The notes under the pieces were generated by a model, which saw nothing but the letters and a program-made list of their open reading frames with translations, had not been told where the DNA came from and searched no databases. Shown here in pieces: positions 16,306 through 27,100 of a stretch of 64,000 nucleotides of DNA. The stretch comes from CAYSBE01 sp046309355 (GTDB lineage: Bacteria; Bacteroidota; Bacteroidia; UKL13-3), in the NCBI GenBank assembly GCA_046309355.1, contig JBKCPL010000062.1, forward strand, positions 1 to 64,000, in the 5' to 3' direction. A program made the position numbers and the translations under genes. Every line of letters begins with the position of its first letter. Within the stretch, counting starts at the first letter, position 1.

Positions 16306-19300
16306 ATGAAAACACAAGTACTTACATTTAAAAATCTGCTACTACTCATCGGTGCATTGCTGCTGAATATAGCAACACAACGTATACAGGCACAAACTGT
16401 GTACTTTGCAGAAAACTTCGACTCTGCCTTCACAGGCACGCCTGCAGCCCCTCCGGGCTGGACACAAACGCGCATACAGGCTGTTACCAGCGCAGCAGCG
16501 GAATTTGACTGGCTACAAAATGTTTGGCTGGGAACAACTTGGTCAAATTTAGGTACAGGAACAACACCGGCTACCGGTGCGGTAAACGGAACTGGTGTAT
16601 TGTGGATAGACGATTATAATTTAGGTGGTACATCTATAGCACAAACTGAAAGACGCTTAGAGTCACCTTCATTTGACCTGAGCACATCCACTTCACCTTA
16701 CATGCGGTTTTGGTATTTCAACAGCGAAGGTAGCGGATTAGCACTCAACCTTCGTGTGGTTATATCTACTAATGGAGGTACTACTTGGCAAACACTATCA
16801 AACGTGCTTAATGGCTATGACAGTGTGACTAGCAGCTGGAATAGAATCAGTATACCTATTCCTGCCAAGTACAGAACTACAAATGTAAAAATTGGATTTG
16901 CTATCGTAAATAGATGGGGATCTGCTAATCCATTTATTGACGCTGTAAGCGTAGAAGAATTTACCCCTACAATTATCACCTCAGCCGCTTCCGGCAATTG
17001 GAATAGTGCAGCTACCTGGGGAGGAATAGTTCCGACTTCCAGTCATCACGTGGTTATTCAAAGTACTCACACGGTTACTGTAGGCGCGGCTACGGGTATC
17101 GTTGCACGGTGTCAGGACTTAACCATCAACACAGGTGGAACACTTAATTACAGCACAACCGCTGCAAACAGCCTTCATGTATACGGTAATGTTACTGTTA
17201 ACGGTACGCTTAGCGCATTAAATGGTACTAGTGGAAGAATTATGGTAGTTGGTGGGAATTTTACCATTGCTACTGGTGGTGTAGCTACCTTTAATACCGG
17301 AGCTGGAACACAAGGCACAACAGCAGTATCTACAGCATTAACCAGTACCTCATCTACATTGGTATTAACAAACTCTGCACCGGCTTCATTTACCAATTCG
17401 GGTACTTTATCTGCCAGTACTAATCGCATTAATAATATAATACATTTAGGCAGTGACACATTTACCTATAACAACACTGTGGTAGTACCCTTTACGTTAG
17501 CGTTAAGAAATGGCCCTGTAAATCCAAATGGATTTTTAACGATTGGAAATGCCGCATCTGCTACTACATTCAACACTGTACAACGAGTTAATGGCTTTTT
17601 TACAAGTGCACCTAACTTTAGCAATACGAATATTACCTCTCGTATAACAGCTTACCATCTTTCAAACACAGTAAGTGTTCAGCCTGAGCAGTTAACAGCC
17701 GGATTTGAAATTGAGGCTATCGCTGGTGTAAGAACGGTAACCGGCACATTGGTAATGAATACCCACGATAACGTACAGGTAAATTACCCATTAACCATAG
17801 GAACAGCAACTACAGGTGGTTTTACCTTAACCCGTGGTATACTAATCACAACGGATACTATTCGCTTAACTTCCTTTTTAACACCACCGACAGGCGTTGC
17901 ACCCTCTACAGCAACACCATCAACTACACATGGCTCATACGTAGTAGGGGCGTTACGTATAGATATGCCTGCATCTAACACCACCCGCACATTTGCTATG
18001 GGTGCAGGTACACTGTTTAATCAACTTACTCCAAATGGAAACATTCTCAAAAGCAGGTCTATCGCCCCAGGTGCATCTTGGACTGCAGGTACTTCAATAA
18101 CCATGCGCTTGTTAACTGGTGCTACAGGTACTGTAAGCACCCCTGTGGTTTCACTACTGGGAAGTAATGTTACACAGATTTCATTAAACAACGGTCCGGA
18201 TGTACCCGGAACTACAACCATTACATTTAACGGAATTAACAATTACACATTGGGTGGAGGTGTTAACAGCGATAACTTATTTGGCAATGAAGACCAATTG
18301 CATCTGGTGCAGTCTCCTAATATTACAGGACCGTGGGCTACAGCATCGGCCGTTTCAGGAACAGCAATTCCTTTTGCAAACAATACCAACTACAGCAGAA
18401 CGACCACAGCAACTGTTTCGCCTATTGCTACCAATGGAGGCTTTTTTACACTGGGCACGCAGGTAGGTCCTGTTGCTTATAACACGACTATATTAAACCG
18501 CAATACTGCACCACTTACTCCCGGAACAGCACAACCAAATGTACAGATGATGCGCGTGAATATTACAACAACAGGAGTAATACCCGGCATTAACGCAACG
18601 TCTTTCAGTATGAGTACAAACGGTTCCACAAATCTGAGTAACATTGTCAATGCAAAAGTCTATTTTACGGGAAGCGATTCAAACTTTTCAGCCATCAACC
18701 AGTTTGGTACTACCTTCACATCTCCTAGTGGCCGATTCATTGTTTCGGGCACACGTCAGTTGTTAGCAGGCAATAACTATTTCTGGATTACATATGATGT
18801 CCCAGCCACTGCTTCACTTGGCGACAGCCTTACCGTAAGTTGCGATACTATCGTTGTTGCAGGTACTCCATATAGCATTACACAGCCTTCTCCGGGCTTC
18901 AGGGTATTCTCGCTGCCTATGACGTATGTGTCGTCAACAACAACGCATCCATTTACTAACCCGATTGAGAAGAATACAAACTTCCACGTAATTATGCGTG
19001 CTGAAGTAGTAACTTCAGCAACAGGTTCTCCCATACCAGTTACTTCATTTGACTTAAACACAGGATCTACATCTAATCCATTAACCAATATAGATAGTGT
19101 GATAGTATGGTATACCGGTACAAACGGATCATATACAACTCCGGTATTTTTTGGTGGAGCAGGGTCTGTTTCTGGTGCATTCACAGTATCTGGCTTTCAG
19201 AATTTGGCTAATAACTCCAATTATTTCTGGATTACTTACCGCCTCAAACCGGGAGCAAACGTAGGCGACTCGGTAGACGTAGACTTGAACGGTATTATAG

Positions 19301-22300
19301 TGAGCAGCAGCACACAGGTTCCTTCGGTGACCTCACCTGCCGGCAGCAGAAGAATTAGAGGTGTGTATTGTGCTTCTGCAGCTACAAACACAGGCGATGA
19401 GGAAATATTCAATGTAAGTATTTCTACACTTAATAATTCATCTACATGTACCACGCTGGCACCTGGCCCCGGCTCAATCACACAGCGCTATGCAAATTAT
19501 ACTACGCTGCCAGCTACAAATGTAGTAGCAGGACTATCCTATCCGCTTAGCGTGACCATTAACACGTGCGGAGGTTTTTACGGTGAAAAGTTAAATGCGT
19601 ACATTGACTGGAATCAGGATGGTGACTTTGCCGATACACTGGAGACTGTAATGGATATAGCTTACGCTACCGGAACAGCGAATGCTGTTCGCACGCAAAA
19701 TGTAACTGTTCCATGCTTTGCTATGGCGGGTACAACCATGATGCGCGTTGTTTATGTGGAGGACGTTAGCGCGCCTTCTTGTGGAACCTATACTTGGGGT
19801 GAAACGGAGGATTACACATTAAATGTATTGAATGTCCCTCCAGCATACACAGCATCTACTACCATTCAACAAACAGGTAGTACTTCAGCGGCTGCAACAA
19901 ATGTGGCTATTTTACGTGTTCCGGTAAAAGTACTGTCCACTTCATGTCAACCCGGACAAATTACACAGCTCAATTTCAATACTGCAGGCACCACATCAAC
20001 AGCTGATATCATAGCCGCGAAATTGTACAAAACAGGAAACAGTGGAGTTTTCAGTGTTTCCAATCTCATAGGTACAGTAACCGCACCTAGCGGAGCATTT
20101 GGTTTTAGTATAACGGATACTACAGTAAATGACACGAACAATTACTGGCTAGCTTACGATGTGTCGGGTACTGCACCTAACGCAAATGTGCTAGATGCAC
20201 GATTTGACAGTGCGTTGGTTTTTGGCAACTGGTACACACCAGCCATTTCAGCACCCGCTGGCAATATTGTTATTGCTACTCCGATGACATACTTATCATC
20301 CACATCATCACATCCAACTCTTTCTAAAATAGAACGTGGTACCACAAATAATCAAATGCTACGGATTCGGGTTATCATGTCATCAACAGGTGCACCAGTA
20401 TCATTAACACAGTTGAACCTGAGTGTTAATGGTTCATCCAATCCAACAACAAATATTGACAGTATCATGGTATGGTATACCGGTAGTAATCCTAATTTTA
20501 CTACGCCTACATTTTATGGAGGTACCGGAGCTCAGTCTGGTGCGTACAGTATTGCGGGTTTGCAAAGTTTGTTAAATGACACCAATTACTTCTGGGTAAC
20601 TTATCGTGTACCCGTAAGTGCGGTGGTAGGGGATTCGGTAGATGCCGAAATACAGACTCTGAATGTAGCAGGTACACTGCAAACCCCATCTGTAACTGCA
20701 CCGGCAGGTGCCCGCTTAATTCGCTCACCGTATTGTGCTGCCGGTGCAACAAGTACATTTGATGGCGAAATATGGAATGTAACAGTAGGTTCGTTGAATA
20801 ATACGTCTACATGTTTAACTACAGGTGGTCCCGGTTCAGTATTGGGAGGTTATTCTGATTACACTGCGGTAATAGCACCAGTAAACTTGATTGTGGGAAC
20901 CCAGGTTCCATTTTCAGTACATACAAGTACGTGCAATGGTAATTATACCGGGGTGTTGGGAATATGGATTGACTTTAATGATGACGGAGACTTTACCGAT
21001 CCGGGAGAGGAAGTACATATGTCACCCACTTTCACTTATGGAGCTACGGTATTCCGTACAGGTAATTTATCAATCCCTTGTGCTGCACCAGGTATTAAAC
21101 GTATGAGGGTTACGTTGATGGAAACAACTATTACCCCAATTAGTCCTTGCGGTAGTTATGGCTATGGTGAAACGGAAGATTACACGGTAAATATTGTTTC
21201 GCTTCCACCAAGTTATACTTCGTCAACTACACTACAGCAAACCGGATCAACGTCTGCAGGCGCAACCAATATTCCCATATTGAGAGTGCCGCTGAACGTT
21301 TTTGCAACAAGTTGCCAACCGGGAGTTATAACTCAGCTCAACTTTAATACTGCAGGTACTACATCTGCAGCGGACATTGTAGCTGCCAAACTCTATAAAA
21401 CAGGAAGTGCTAATACGTTCAGCGCATCCAATCTGGTTGGTACTGTTACATCACCAAGCGGTGCATTCAGTTTTTCAATAACCGATACTGCTGTAAACGA
21501 TTCCAATAACTACTGGCTCACGTATGATGTATCGGGTACAGCACCAAATGGAAATGTACTGGATGCACGTTTTGATAGTGCTCAGGTATTTGGCAGCTGG
21601 TATTTACCCATTGTTTCTAATCCAACAGGTAATGTTCTGGTATCGACTCCGATGGCATTTGTTTCAGCCACATCTATTCATCCTACATTATCTAAAATAG
21701 AACGTGGAACAGCTAATAATCAGATGTTAAGAGTTCGCGTGATTATGTCATCAACGGGTGCTCCGGTACTGGCTACTCAACTGAATTTAAGCGTAGCGGG
21801 TTCTGCAAATCCGACTACCAATATTGACAGTATCATCGTTTGGTATACCGGATCAAATCCGAGTTTTGTATCCCCTGTATTCTTTGGTTCTACAGGAACT
21901 CAATCGGGTGCGTATACAATAACCGGTACTCGAAACTTACTGAACGACACAAACTATTTCTGGGTAACATACAGAGTTCCATCGGGAGCCACTGTAGGTG
22001 ACTCCGTAGATGCAGAAATTGCAGACATTACAGTAGCGGGTATTCCTCAGGTTCCTGGTGTAACTGCACCAGCAGGTGCACGAACCATTCGTGGTGCGTA
22101 TTGTCCATCAGTAGCGGGTACTACGGCTGATGGTGAAATCTGGAATGTAACTGTCGGTTCATTAAATAATTCCTCGACTTGTACAACCACAGGTGGAACT
22201 GGTTCAACACTAAATTCATATTCGAATTACACAACTACAATAGCGGCTCCCCAATTCGCTGCGGGTGCTTATATACCTTTCTCTGTGAATACGAGTACAT

Positions 22301-23952
22301 GTGGTGGCGATTACCCTGGAGTACTTGGTATTTGGATTGACTTTAACGATGATGGCGACTTTACCGATGCCGGTGAAGAGGTACATATGACACCAGTGTT
22401 TACTTATGGAACTGCTGTATTCCGTACTGGAGATATTGTTATCCCTTTAACAGCTAGTCCTGGATTGAAAAGAATGCGTGTAACACTGATTGAAACCGGT
22501 ACAAGTCCGATAACTCCATGTCAGACTTATTTCTATGGTGAAACGGAAGACTATACGGTTGAAATTATGCCGGCACCTGCTCCAACTACTTATGTATGGA
22601 ATCAGACCACTCCGGGATCATTTAGTACAGCAACGAACTGGACTCCGGGTCGTGTTGCACCAAATTTGAATGACCGTCTCATTTTCAGTGGTGGTGGTTC
22701 TGCAACAGTAAATGATTTAGTTAACCATAGTGTAAAGAATATTACGATTTCGAACAACACAACCGTGAATATGAATGCATCGGTAACTGCAACATTTAAT
22801 GCCTGGGATACATTGGCACTTACTTCAGGTAAAGCCGTTACTGGTTTGAATGTAAATTTATCAATGGGCAGTAGAAACGGTGTGGGTACACTAACCGGGT
22901 CAGGAACAGTTGAAGGGACCTTTACCCGCTGGGCTGACTTAGGATTGAGTACCTATTCCTTCCCATTGTCTCACACTAACCTTAGCAGAAATGTGGATAT
23001 AACATTTAATGGCGCGCCTGCAACCACAGGAACAATTACAGCTACATTTGTGCCCGGTTTGCCCGGTACTACCGGTTTACCATTCAACGATGGATTGATT
23101 AACGTGAACAGAGTGGCCGAAAATGGATACTGGAATTTAACCAGTGGTAATGGATTAACATTCGGAACTGCTACTAATTATAACCTGGCACTAACAGCCA
23201 ACGGATTTAATGGTGTAGTAACCTTGGCTACATTAACGGTAGCCAGAAGGGTTAACAATACCAGCCCATGGGATACAGCAGGTACTTATGCAGCAGCTAC
23301 CGGTACCAATGCCACACCTGTGGCTAATCGCTCTAACCTGCGCGTACTTGGCGATTTCACATTGGGTGGAGATTCCGCTACCAATCCGCTTCCAGTAAAT
23401 TTGGTAAATCTTCAGGCCAGTTCAATAGGCGAAGATGTATTGGTAACTTGGACAACTGCCAGCGAATTAAACAATAAGGGCTTCATTGTTGAAAAATCAA
23501 TGAATGGCGTTGACTTCGAAAGTATCGGATTTGTAAACGGAAAGGGTACAACAAATATTCAGGTAAACTATCAGTTGTTGGATGAAAAAGCCTTCGCAGT
23601 TGTTAATACAGTATACTACAGACTGCGTCAGGTTGATATGGATGGAACAGAACATCTGAGTAACATTGTACGTGCAACCAAAACCGAACGCAGTATTGCT
23701 TCGACTACAGTAGCGCCTAATCCTTTCAATGGAATCACTCATCTGAATATTGTATCTGCTGAACAAGGAGAATACACCATAACAATTTCCGACATTCAAG
23801 GTAAAACCATAGGTACTCGAGTGGTAAATGCCATAAAAGGCCTGAACACTATCAGCCTGACTGAAATGCAGCAGGCAGGTGCAGGAGTTTACTTCATACG
23901 AGTTTTAGGTACTGAAAGTACTACCATTAAAGTGGTAAAATCTGCTGAATAA
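16306..23952 (+). CDS. Giant T9SS cargo with BNR_assoc_N and GEVED modules (paralog 1)
   Basis: 2548 aa. Signal peptide 1-30 (ends IQAQ). Residues 31-222 resemble a choice-of-anchor/MAM-like jelly roll (AENFDS, PPGW). About 223-330 is a G8-like block (SGNWNSAATWGG). From about 718 to 2090 there are three units, each two BNR_assoc_N-like domains (NYFWITY, VWYTGSN) plus one GEVED domain. Each GEVED has a Ca2+-loop-like DFNDDGDF-type motif and ends GETEDYT. A further TATNWTP block, an Fn3-like cassette (TASELNNKGF), and a T9SS type A sorting domain (APNPFNG to VVKSAE, about 2468-2548) complete it. Probably a surface adhesin or matrix protein. A second gene of the same plan follows; a strong terminator separates them. 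Confidence 0.85.
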   Translation: MKTQVLTFKNLLLLIGALLLNIATQRIQAQTVYFAENFDSAFTGTPAAPPGWTQTRIQAVTSAAAEFDWLQNVWLGTTWSNLGTGTTPATGAVNGTGVLWIDDYNLGGTSIAQTERRLESPSFDLSTSTSPYMRFWYFNSEGSGLALNLRVVISTNGGTTWQTLSNVLNGYDSVTSSWNRISIPIPAKYRTTNVKIGFAIVNRWGSANPFIDAVSVEEFTPTIITSAASGNWNSAATWGGIVPTSSHHVVIQSTHTVTVGAATGIVARCQDLTINTGGTLNYSTTAANSLHVYGNVTVNGTLSALNGTSGRIMVVGGNFTIATGGVATFNTGAGTQGTTAVSTALTSTSSTLVLTNSAPASFTNSGTLSASTNRINNIIHLGSDTFTYNNTVVVPFTLALRNGPVNPNGFLTIGNAASATTFNTVQRVNGFFTSAPNFSNTNITSRITAYHLSNTVSVQPEQLTAGFEIEAIAGVRTVTGTLVMNTHDNVQVNYPLTIGTATTGGFTLTRGILITTDTIRLTSFLTPPTGVAPSTATPSTTHGSYVVGALRIDMPASNTTRTFAMGAGTLFNQLTPNGNILKSRSIAPGASWTAGTSITMRLLTGATGTVSTPVVSLLGSNVTQISLNNGPDVPGTTTITFNGINNYTLGGGVNSDNLFGNEDQLHLVQSPNITGPWATASAVSGTAIPFANNTNYSRTTTATVSPIATNGGFFTLGTQVGPVAYNTTILNRNTAPLTPGTAQPNVQMMRVNITTTGVIPGINATSFSMSTNGSTNLSNIVNAKVYFTGSDSNFSAINQFGTTFTSPSGRFIVSGTRQLLAGNNYFWITYDVPATASLGDSLTVSCDTIVVAGTPYSITQPSPGFRVFSLPMTYVSSTTTHPFTNPIEKNTNFHVIMRAEVVTSATGSPIPVTSFDLNTGSTSNPLTNIDSVIVWYTGTNGSYTTPVFFGGAGSVSGAFTVSGFQNLANNSNYFWITYRLKPGANVGDSVDVDLNGIIVSSSTQVPSVTSPAGSRRIRGVYCASAATNTGDEEIFNVSISTLNNSSTCTTLAPGPGSITQRYANYTTLPATNVVAGLSYPLSVTINTCGGFYGEKLNAYIDWNQDGDFADTLETVMDIAYATGTANAVRTQNVTVPCFAMAGTTMMRVVYVEDVSAPSCGTYTWGETEDYTLNVLNVPPAYTASTTIQQTGSTSAAATNVAILRVPVKVLSTSCQPGQITQLNFNTAGTTSTADIIAAKLYKTGNSGVFSVSNLIGTVTAPSGAFGFSITDTTVNDTNNYWLAYDVSGTAPNANVLDARFDSALVFGNWYTPAISAPAGNIVIATPMTYLSSTSSHPTLSKIERGTTNNQMLRIRVIMSSTGAPVSLTQLNLSVNGSSNPTTNIDSIMVWYTGSNPNFTTPTFYGGTGAQSGAYSIAGLQSLLNDTNYFWVTYRVPVSAVVGDSVDAEIQTLNVAGTLQTPSVTAPAGARLIRSPYCAAGATSTFDGEIWNVTVGSLNNTSTCLTTGGPGSVLGGYSDYTAVIAPVNLIVGTQVPFSVHTSTCNGNYTGVLGIWIDFNDDGDFTDPGEEVHMSPTFTYGATVFRTGNLSIPCAAPGIKRMRVTLMETTITPISPCGSYGYGETEDYTVNIVSLPPSYTSSTTLQQTGSTSAGATNIPILRVPLNVFATSCQPGVITQLNFNTAGTTSAADIVAAKLYKTGSANTFSASNLVGTVTSPSGAFSFSITDTAVNDSNNYWLTYDVSGTAPNGNVLDARFDSAQVFGSWYLPIVSNPTGNVLVSTPMAFVSATSIHPTLSKIERGTANNQMLRVRVIMSSTGAPVLATQLNLSVAGSANPTTNIDSIIVWYTGSNPSFVSPVFFGSTGTQSGAYTITGTRNLLNDTNYFWVTYRVPSGATVGDSVDAEIADITVAGIPQVPGVTAPAGARTIRGAYCPSVAGTTADGEIWNVTVGSLNNSSTCTTTGGTGSTLNSYSNYTTTIAAPQFAAGAYIPFSVNTSTCGGDYPGVLGIWIDFNDDGDFTDAGEEVHMTPVFTYGTAVFRTGDIVIPLTASPGLKRMRVTLIETGTSPITPCQTYFYGETEDYTVEIMPAPAPTTYVWNQTTPGSFSTATNWTPGRVAPNLNDRLIFSGGGSATVNDLVNHSVKNITISNNTTVNMNASVTATFNAWDTLALTSGKAVTGLNVNLSMGSRNGVGTLTGSGTVEGTFTRWADLGLSTYSFPLSHTNLSRNVDITFNGAPATTGTITATFVPGLPGTTGLPFNDGLINVNRVAENGYWNLTSGNGLTFGTATNYNLALTANGFNGVVTLATLTVARRVNNTSPWDTAGTYAAATGTNATPVANRSNLRVLGDFTLGGDSATNPLPVNLVNLQASSIGEDVLVTWTTASELNNKGFIVEKSMNGVDFESIGFVNGKGTTNIQVNYQLLDEKAFAVVNTVYYRLRQVDMDGTEHLSNIVRATKTERSIASTTVAPNPFNGITHLNIVSAEQGEYTITISDIQGKTIGTRVVNAIKGLNTISLTEMQQAGAGVYFIRVLGTESTTIKVVKSAE
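18466..22575 (+). repeat. Three long in-frame module repeats in paralog 1
   Basis: The GEVED end motif (coding GETEDY) recurs at 19798, 21166 and 22537, giving periods of 1368 and 1371 bases (456-457 codons). Each unit holds two BNR_assoc_N-like domains and one GEVED domain. Units 2 and 3 are visibly closest: both share FNTAGTTS-ADI-AAKLYKTG and LSKIERGT-NNQMLR. Such repeats can recombine or collapse in assemblies. Confidence 0.85.
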
Positions 23953-23980
23953 TAGGTAGGAGGTATTTTATACCCACCGA

Positions 23981-24013
23981 AAAGAAGGCCGGCTTAAAAA
24001 GCCGGCCTTCTTT
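23981..24013 (+). terminator. Strong terminator after giant paralog 1
   Basis: A GC-rich 13-bp stem (23981-23993 with 24001-24013) with a TTAAAAA loop, followed by further T residues. It lies 29 bases after the TAA, so the two giant genes are separate transcription units. Confidence 0.9.
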
Positions 24014-24102
24014 TTTATACATTCCCGTGATATTTGCACAGCATATTTTAAGGACTTTTAGTTATTTTAGCCGCTTGTTTAGCAACGGTTTATGCACCCT
24101 TT

Positions 24103-24110
24103 TACATTTG
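24103..24110 (+). promoter_or_regulatory. -7 box before giant paralog 2
   Basis: TACATTTG matches TAnnTTTG exactly. It ends 8 bases before the ATG at 24119, implying a very short or absent leader, and lies downstream of the alternative start at 24092, which it argues against. No clean -33 TTTG is visible at 19-21 bases. Confidence 0.35.
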
Positions 24111-24118
24111 TCAAATAC

Positions 24119-27100
24119 ATGAACACCGGAATAAAAATTCTTTTTACAGTTATCTTATTATCGTTCGGATTAAAACCTGTAGAAGCACAGGTATACCTAG
24201 CCGAAAGTTTTGAGAATGCATTCACTGGCAATCCTGCTGCGCCTGCAGGTTGGAGTCAATCACGAATACGCCCTGTTGTTACATCGGCCGAAAGAGACTG
24301 GGTACGTAATACTTTTAGTGTAGGGGCGTGGGCAATTACTGGTGGAACCTTGCCACCAAGTCCCGGAGCATTTCATGGAAACTCAGTATTGTTTTTACAA
24401 GATATCGGATTCGGTGGTGCAGCTTCACCGCTAACAGAACGTAGAATTTCATCGCCCGCTATGAATCTTAGTACAGCCACATCTCCATACGTGCGTTTCT
24501 ACCTGTTCTACCCTCAGGATCCTTGTTTGAATATAAACCTTCGCGTGGTTATTTCACCTGATAACGGAACTACATGGCATACGTTATCCAATATTATGAG
24601 TGGCTTAAACACAACCACTTCTCCCAACCAATGGGCAAAAATCAATGTTCCTATACCTGCAAGATATCGTACAACACAAACGCGTGTAGGTTTTGCCACA
24701 GTTAACCGAAACGGAGCAAATAATATTTTTATTGACTCTGTATCCGTTTTAGAATACACCCCTACAACCATTACTAGTGCTGCCAGCGGCAACTGGAATT
24801 TGCCTGCAAACTGGGTTGGTGGAGTTGTGCCTACATCTGATCATAATGTAGTTATTAGCAGCGGTCATACCATTACTGTAACTGTTGGACTGGCTAGTGG
24901 GGGTGTGCGTTGTCAGAATTTAACAATTAACTCCGGGGGTACGTTAACATACGGTGCAAACGGCAGTCAGCTGCTTCAGGTATTTGGCGATGTTACAGTA
25001 TCAGGAACGTTATCTGCATTAAATGCTACCAACGGACGTATTTTGTATGTAGGTAAAAACTTTACTATCAATACAGGAGGTGTTGCAACTTTTAATACAG
25101 GTAATTCAACATTGGGAACATCTGCACCATTAGCTAACTTGCCGTTGAACACCTCGGGTATCGTATTTTGTAATAGTGATTCGGCAACATTCACCAACGC
25201 AGGAACATTAGCAGGTAGTCGGGTAAACAACATCTGGCATTTGGGGTCGAATGATGCGGTATTCCGCTATAATGATTCGGTTAGTGTACCCTTAACATTT
25301 ACTTTGATAAACGGAAGAGTTGATGCAAATAGCAGACTAACGCTAGGTAACGCTGCTGTTGCTAATACAGTAAATTATGTGTGGCGCACTAATGGTAGTT
25401 TTACATCAGCACCGGTATTTAATAATACAAACATAAACATACGCTGGATGCTATATCTGTCGGTATTTCAAAGTACTGTAACCCCTACCACACTCATAGC
25501 TGGTGAAGAACATCGAAATAATTCAGGGCGGGTAATTGAAGGTTATCTGACTATGAATACCCATAACAATGTAGAGTTGCAATACCCACTTTCATTTAGT
25601 GCTTTACATACTCCGTTTCTTCAACTGCAGCGTGGGATCTTACTAACCAGTCAGGCAAATCCGCTTATATTTTCTAGCAATTATGCAGGCACCACGGCAT
25701 TGGCACCTAGTACAATTAATCCTAACCCCACCAATCATGGATCGTATGTAGTGGGCAGTATTCAAATAAACAGACCAACAACAGGAAATCTTCAGGTATC
25801 GTTGCCATTTGGTATTGGATCAGCATTTAACGGGATTGCACCTAATGGTAATCAAGCACGTACCATAACTATTAATCCCGGTACTAACTGGAATGGAGAA
25901 TCATTCTTATGCACATATAGTTCGGGCAATGCTACAAGCCGCAACGTAACAGGCAACCTAACAACTACAATGAGTAACAAAATGTTGCGGATACAACCCT
26001 TGAATGGTGACTTACCCACAAACACTGTAGTATCCCTGACTGCCATCAATTATCCATTTGGCAACAGCGATAGTTTAGTGGGCCAACAAGGTCAGATGTT
26101 TGTGGTGCAGGGTAACTCCCCAAATGGTCCTTGGGTGCAGCGTTCATCTACGAATGGATTGGTATCGCCCTTTGTAAGCAATACGTTATACACATTGAAT
26201 ACGGCAGCAACCAGTCCCGGACCCATATCTCCCCTTTCATCCAATGGTCAGTACTTTCGATTTGCCACCTCAGCACCTGTAATGCAATATACAAGCAGTT
26301 CGGCTCAGCGGGTTACAGGAAATGTATCTGTCGGTACGGCTAATATGCCTATGCTTCGAATACGTGTTGACATTTCCGGAATTGTACCCATCAATATCAC
26401 AGGACTAAATCTTTCAACTGCCGGAACATCAAATACAGCTGCTATTGCAAATGTTAAAGTGTTTTACACGGGTACAGATTCTACATTCAACACACTTTTA
26501 CCATTTGGAAATCCCGTTGCAACTCCTTCGGGAGCATTTACTGTAAGTGGTAATAGTCAGTTACGCACCGGTGCCAACTTTTTTTGGATTGCATACGATG
26601 TGGCAACTGGTGCTGCACAGGGCGATAGTCTTATTGTGCAGTGCAGCAGCGTTATAGTGGCCGATACCGCCCGAACAGTAACTATGCCGAATGCTTCTTT
26701 TCGAATAGTAGGTACATCCATGGCGTTTATTTCAGCTAATGCATTTCAAACTGTAACTTCAAAGGTATTTACCGGATCATTCAACAATGAGATTCTGCGG
26801 TTAGAGGTACTTATGTCGGATACAGGTGCGCCTGTACCCATCACACAAATGCAATTCAGAACATTAGGCTCAGCCAATCCTCTTACAAATATTACCACCG
26901 CAACAGTGTATTACACCGGTGGCAGTGCCGTGTTCTCTCCCAATATACCTTTAGGTAATTTTAGTTCCCCTAACGATACGTTTATTGTAAGCGGTCAGTT
27001 AAATTTGCGTAACGGGATGAATTATTTCTGGCTTGCGTACGATATAAGTAGCACTGCCAGCATTACTGACTCAGTTGACGGAGTCTTCATATCCCTAGGC

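Noticed and set aside
18777..19184. 135-codon leftward open frame inside giant paralog 1
   Set aside because: Antisense shadow of a repetitive Thr/Val-rich coding region; no start context, no family, and similar shadows appear at the matching place of other repeats.
19798..22570. Regularly spaced repeats as CRISPR-like array
   Set aside because: The repeats are in-frame protein modules of about 1.37 kb, far larger than CRISPR repeats, with no cas genes.
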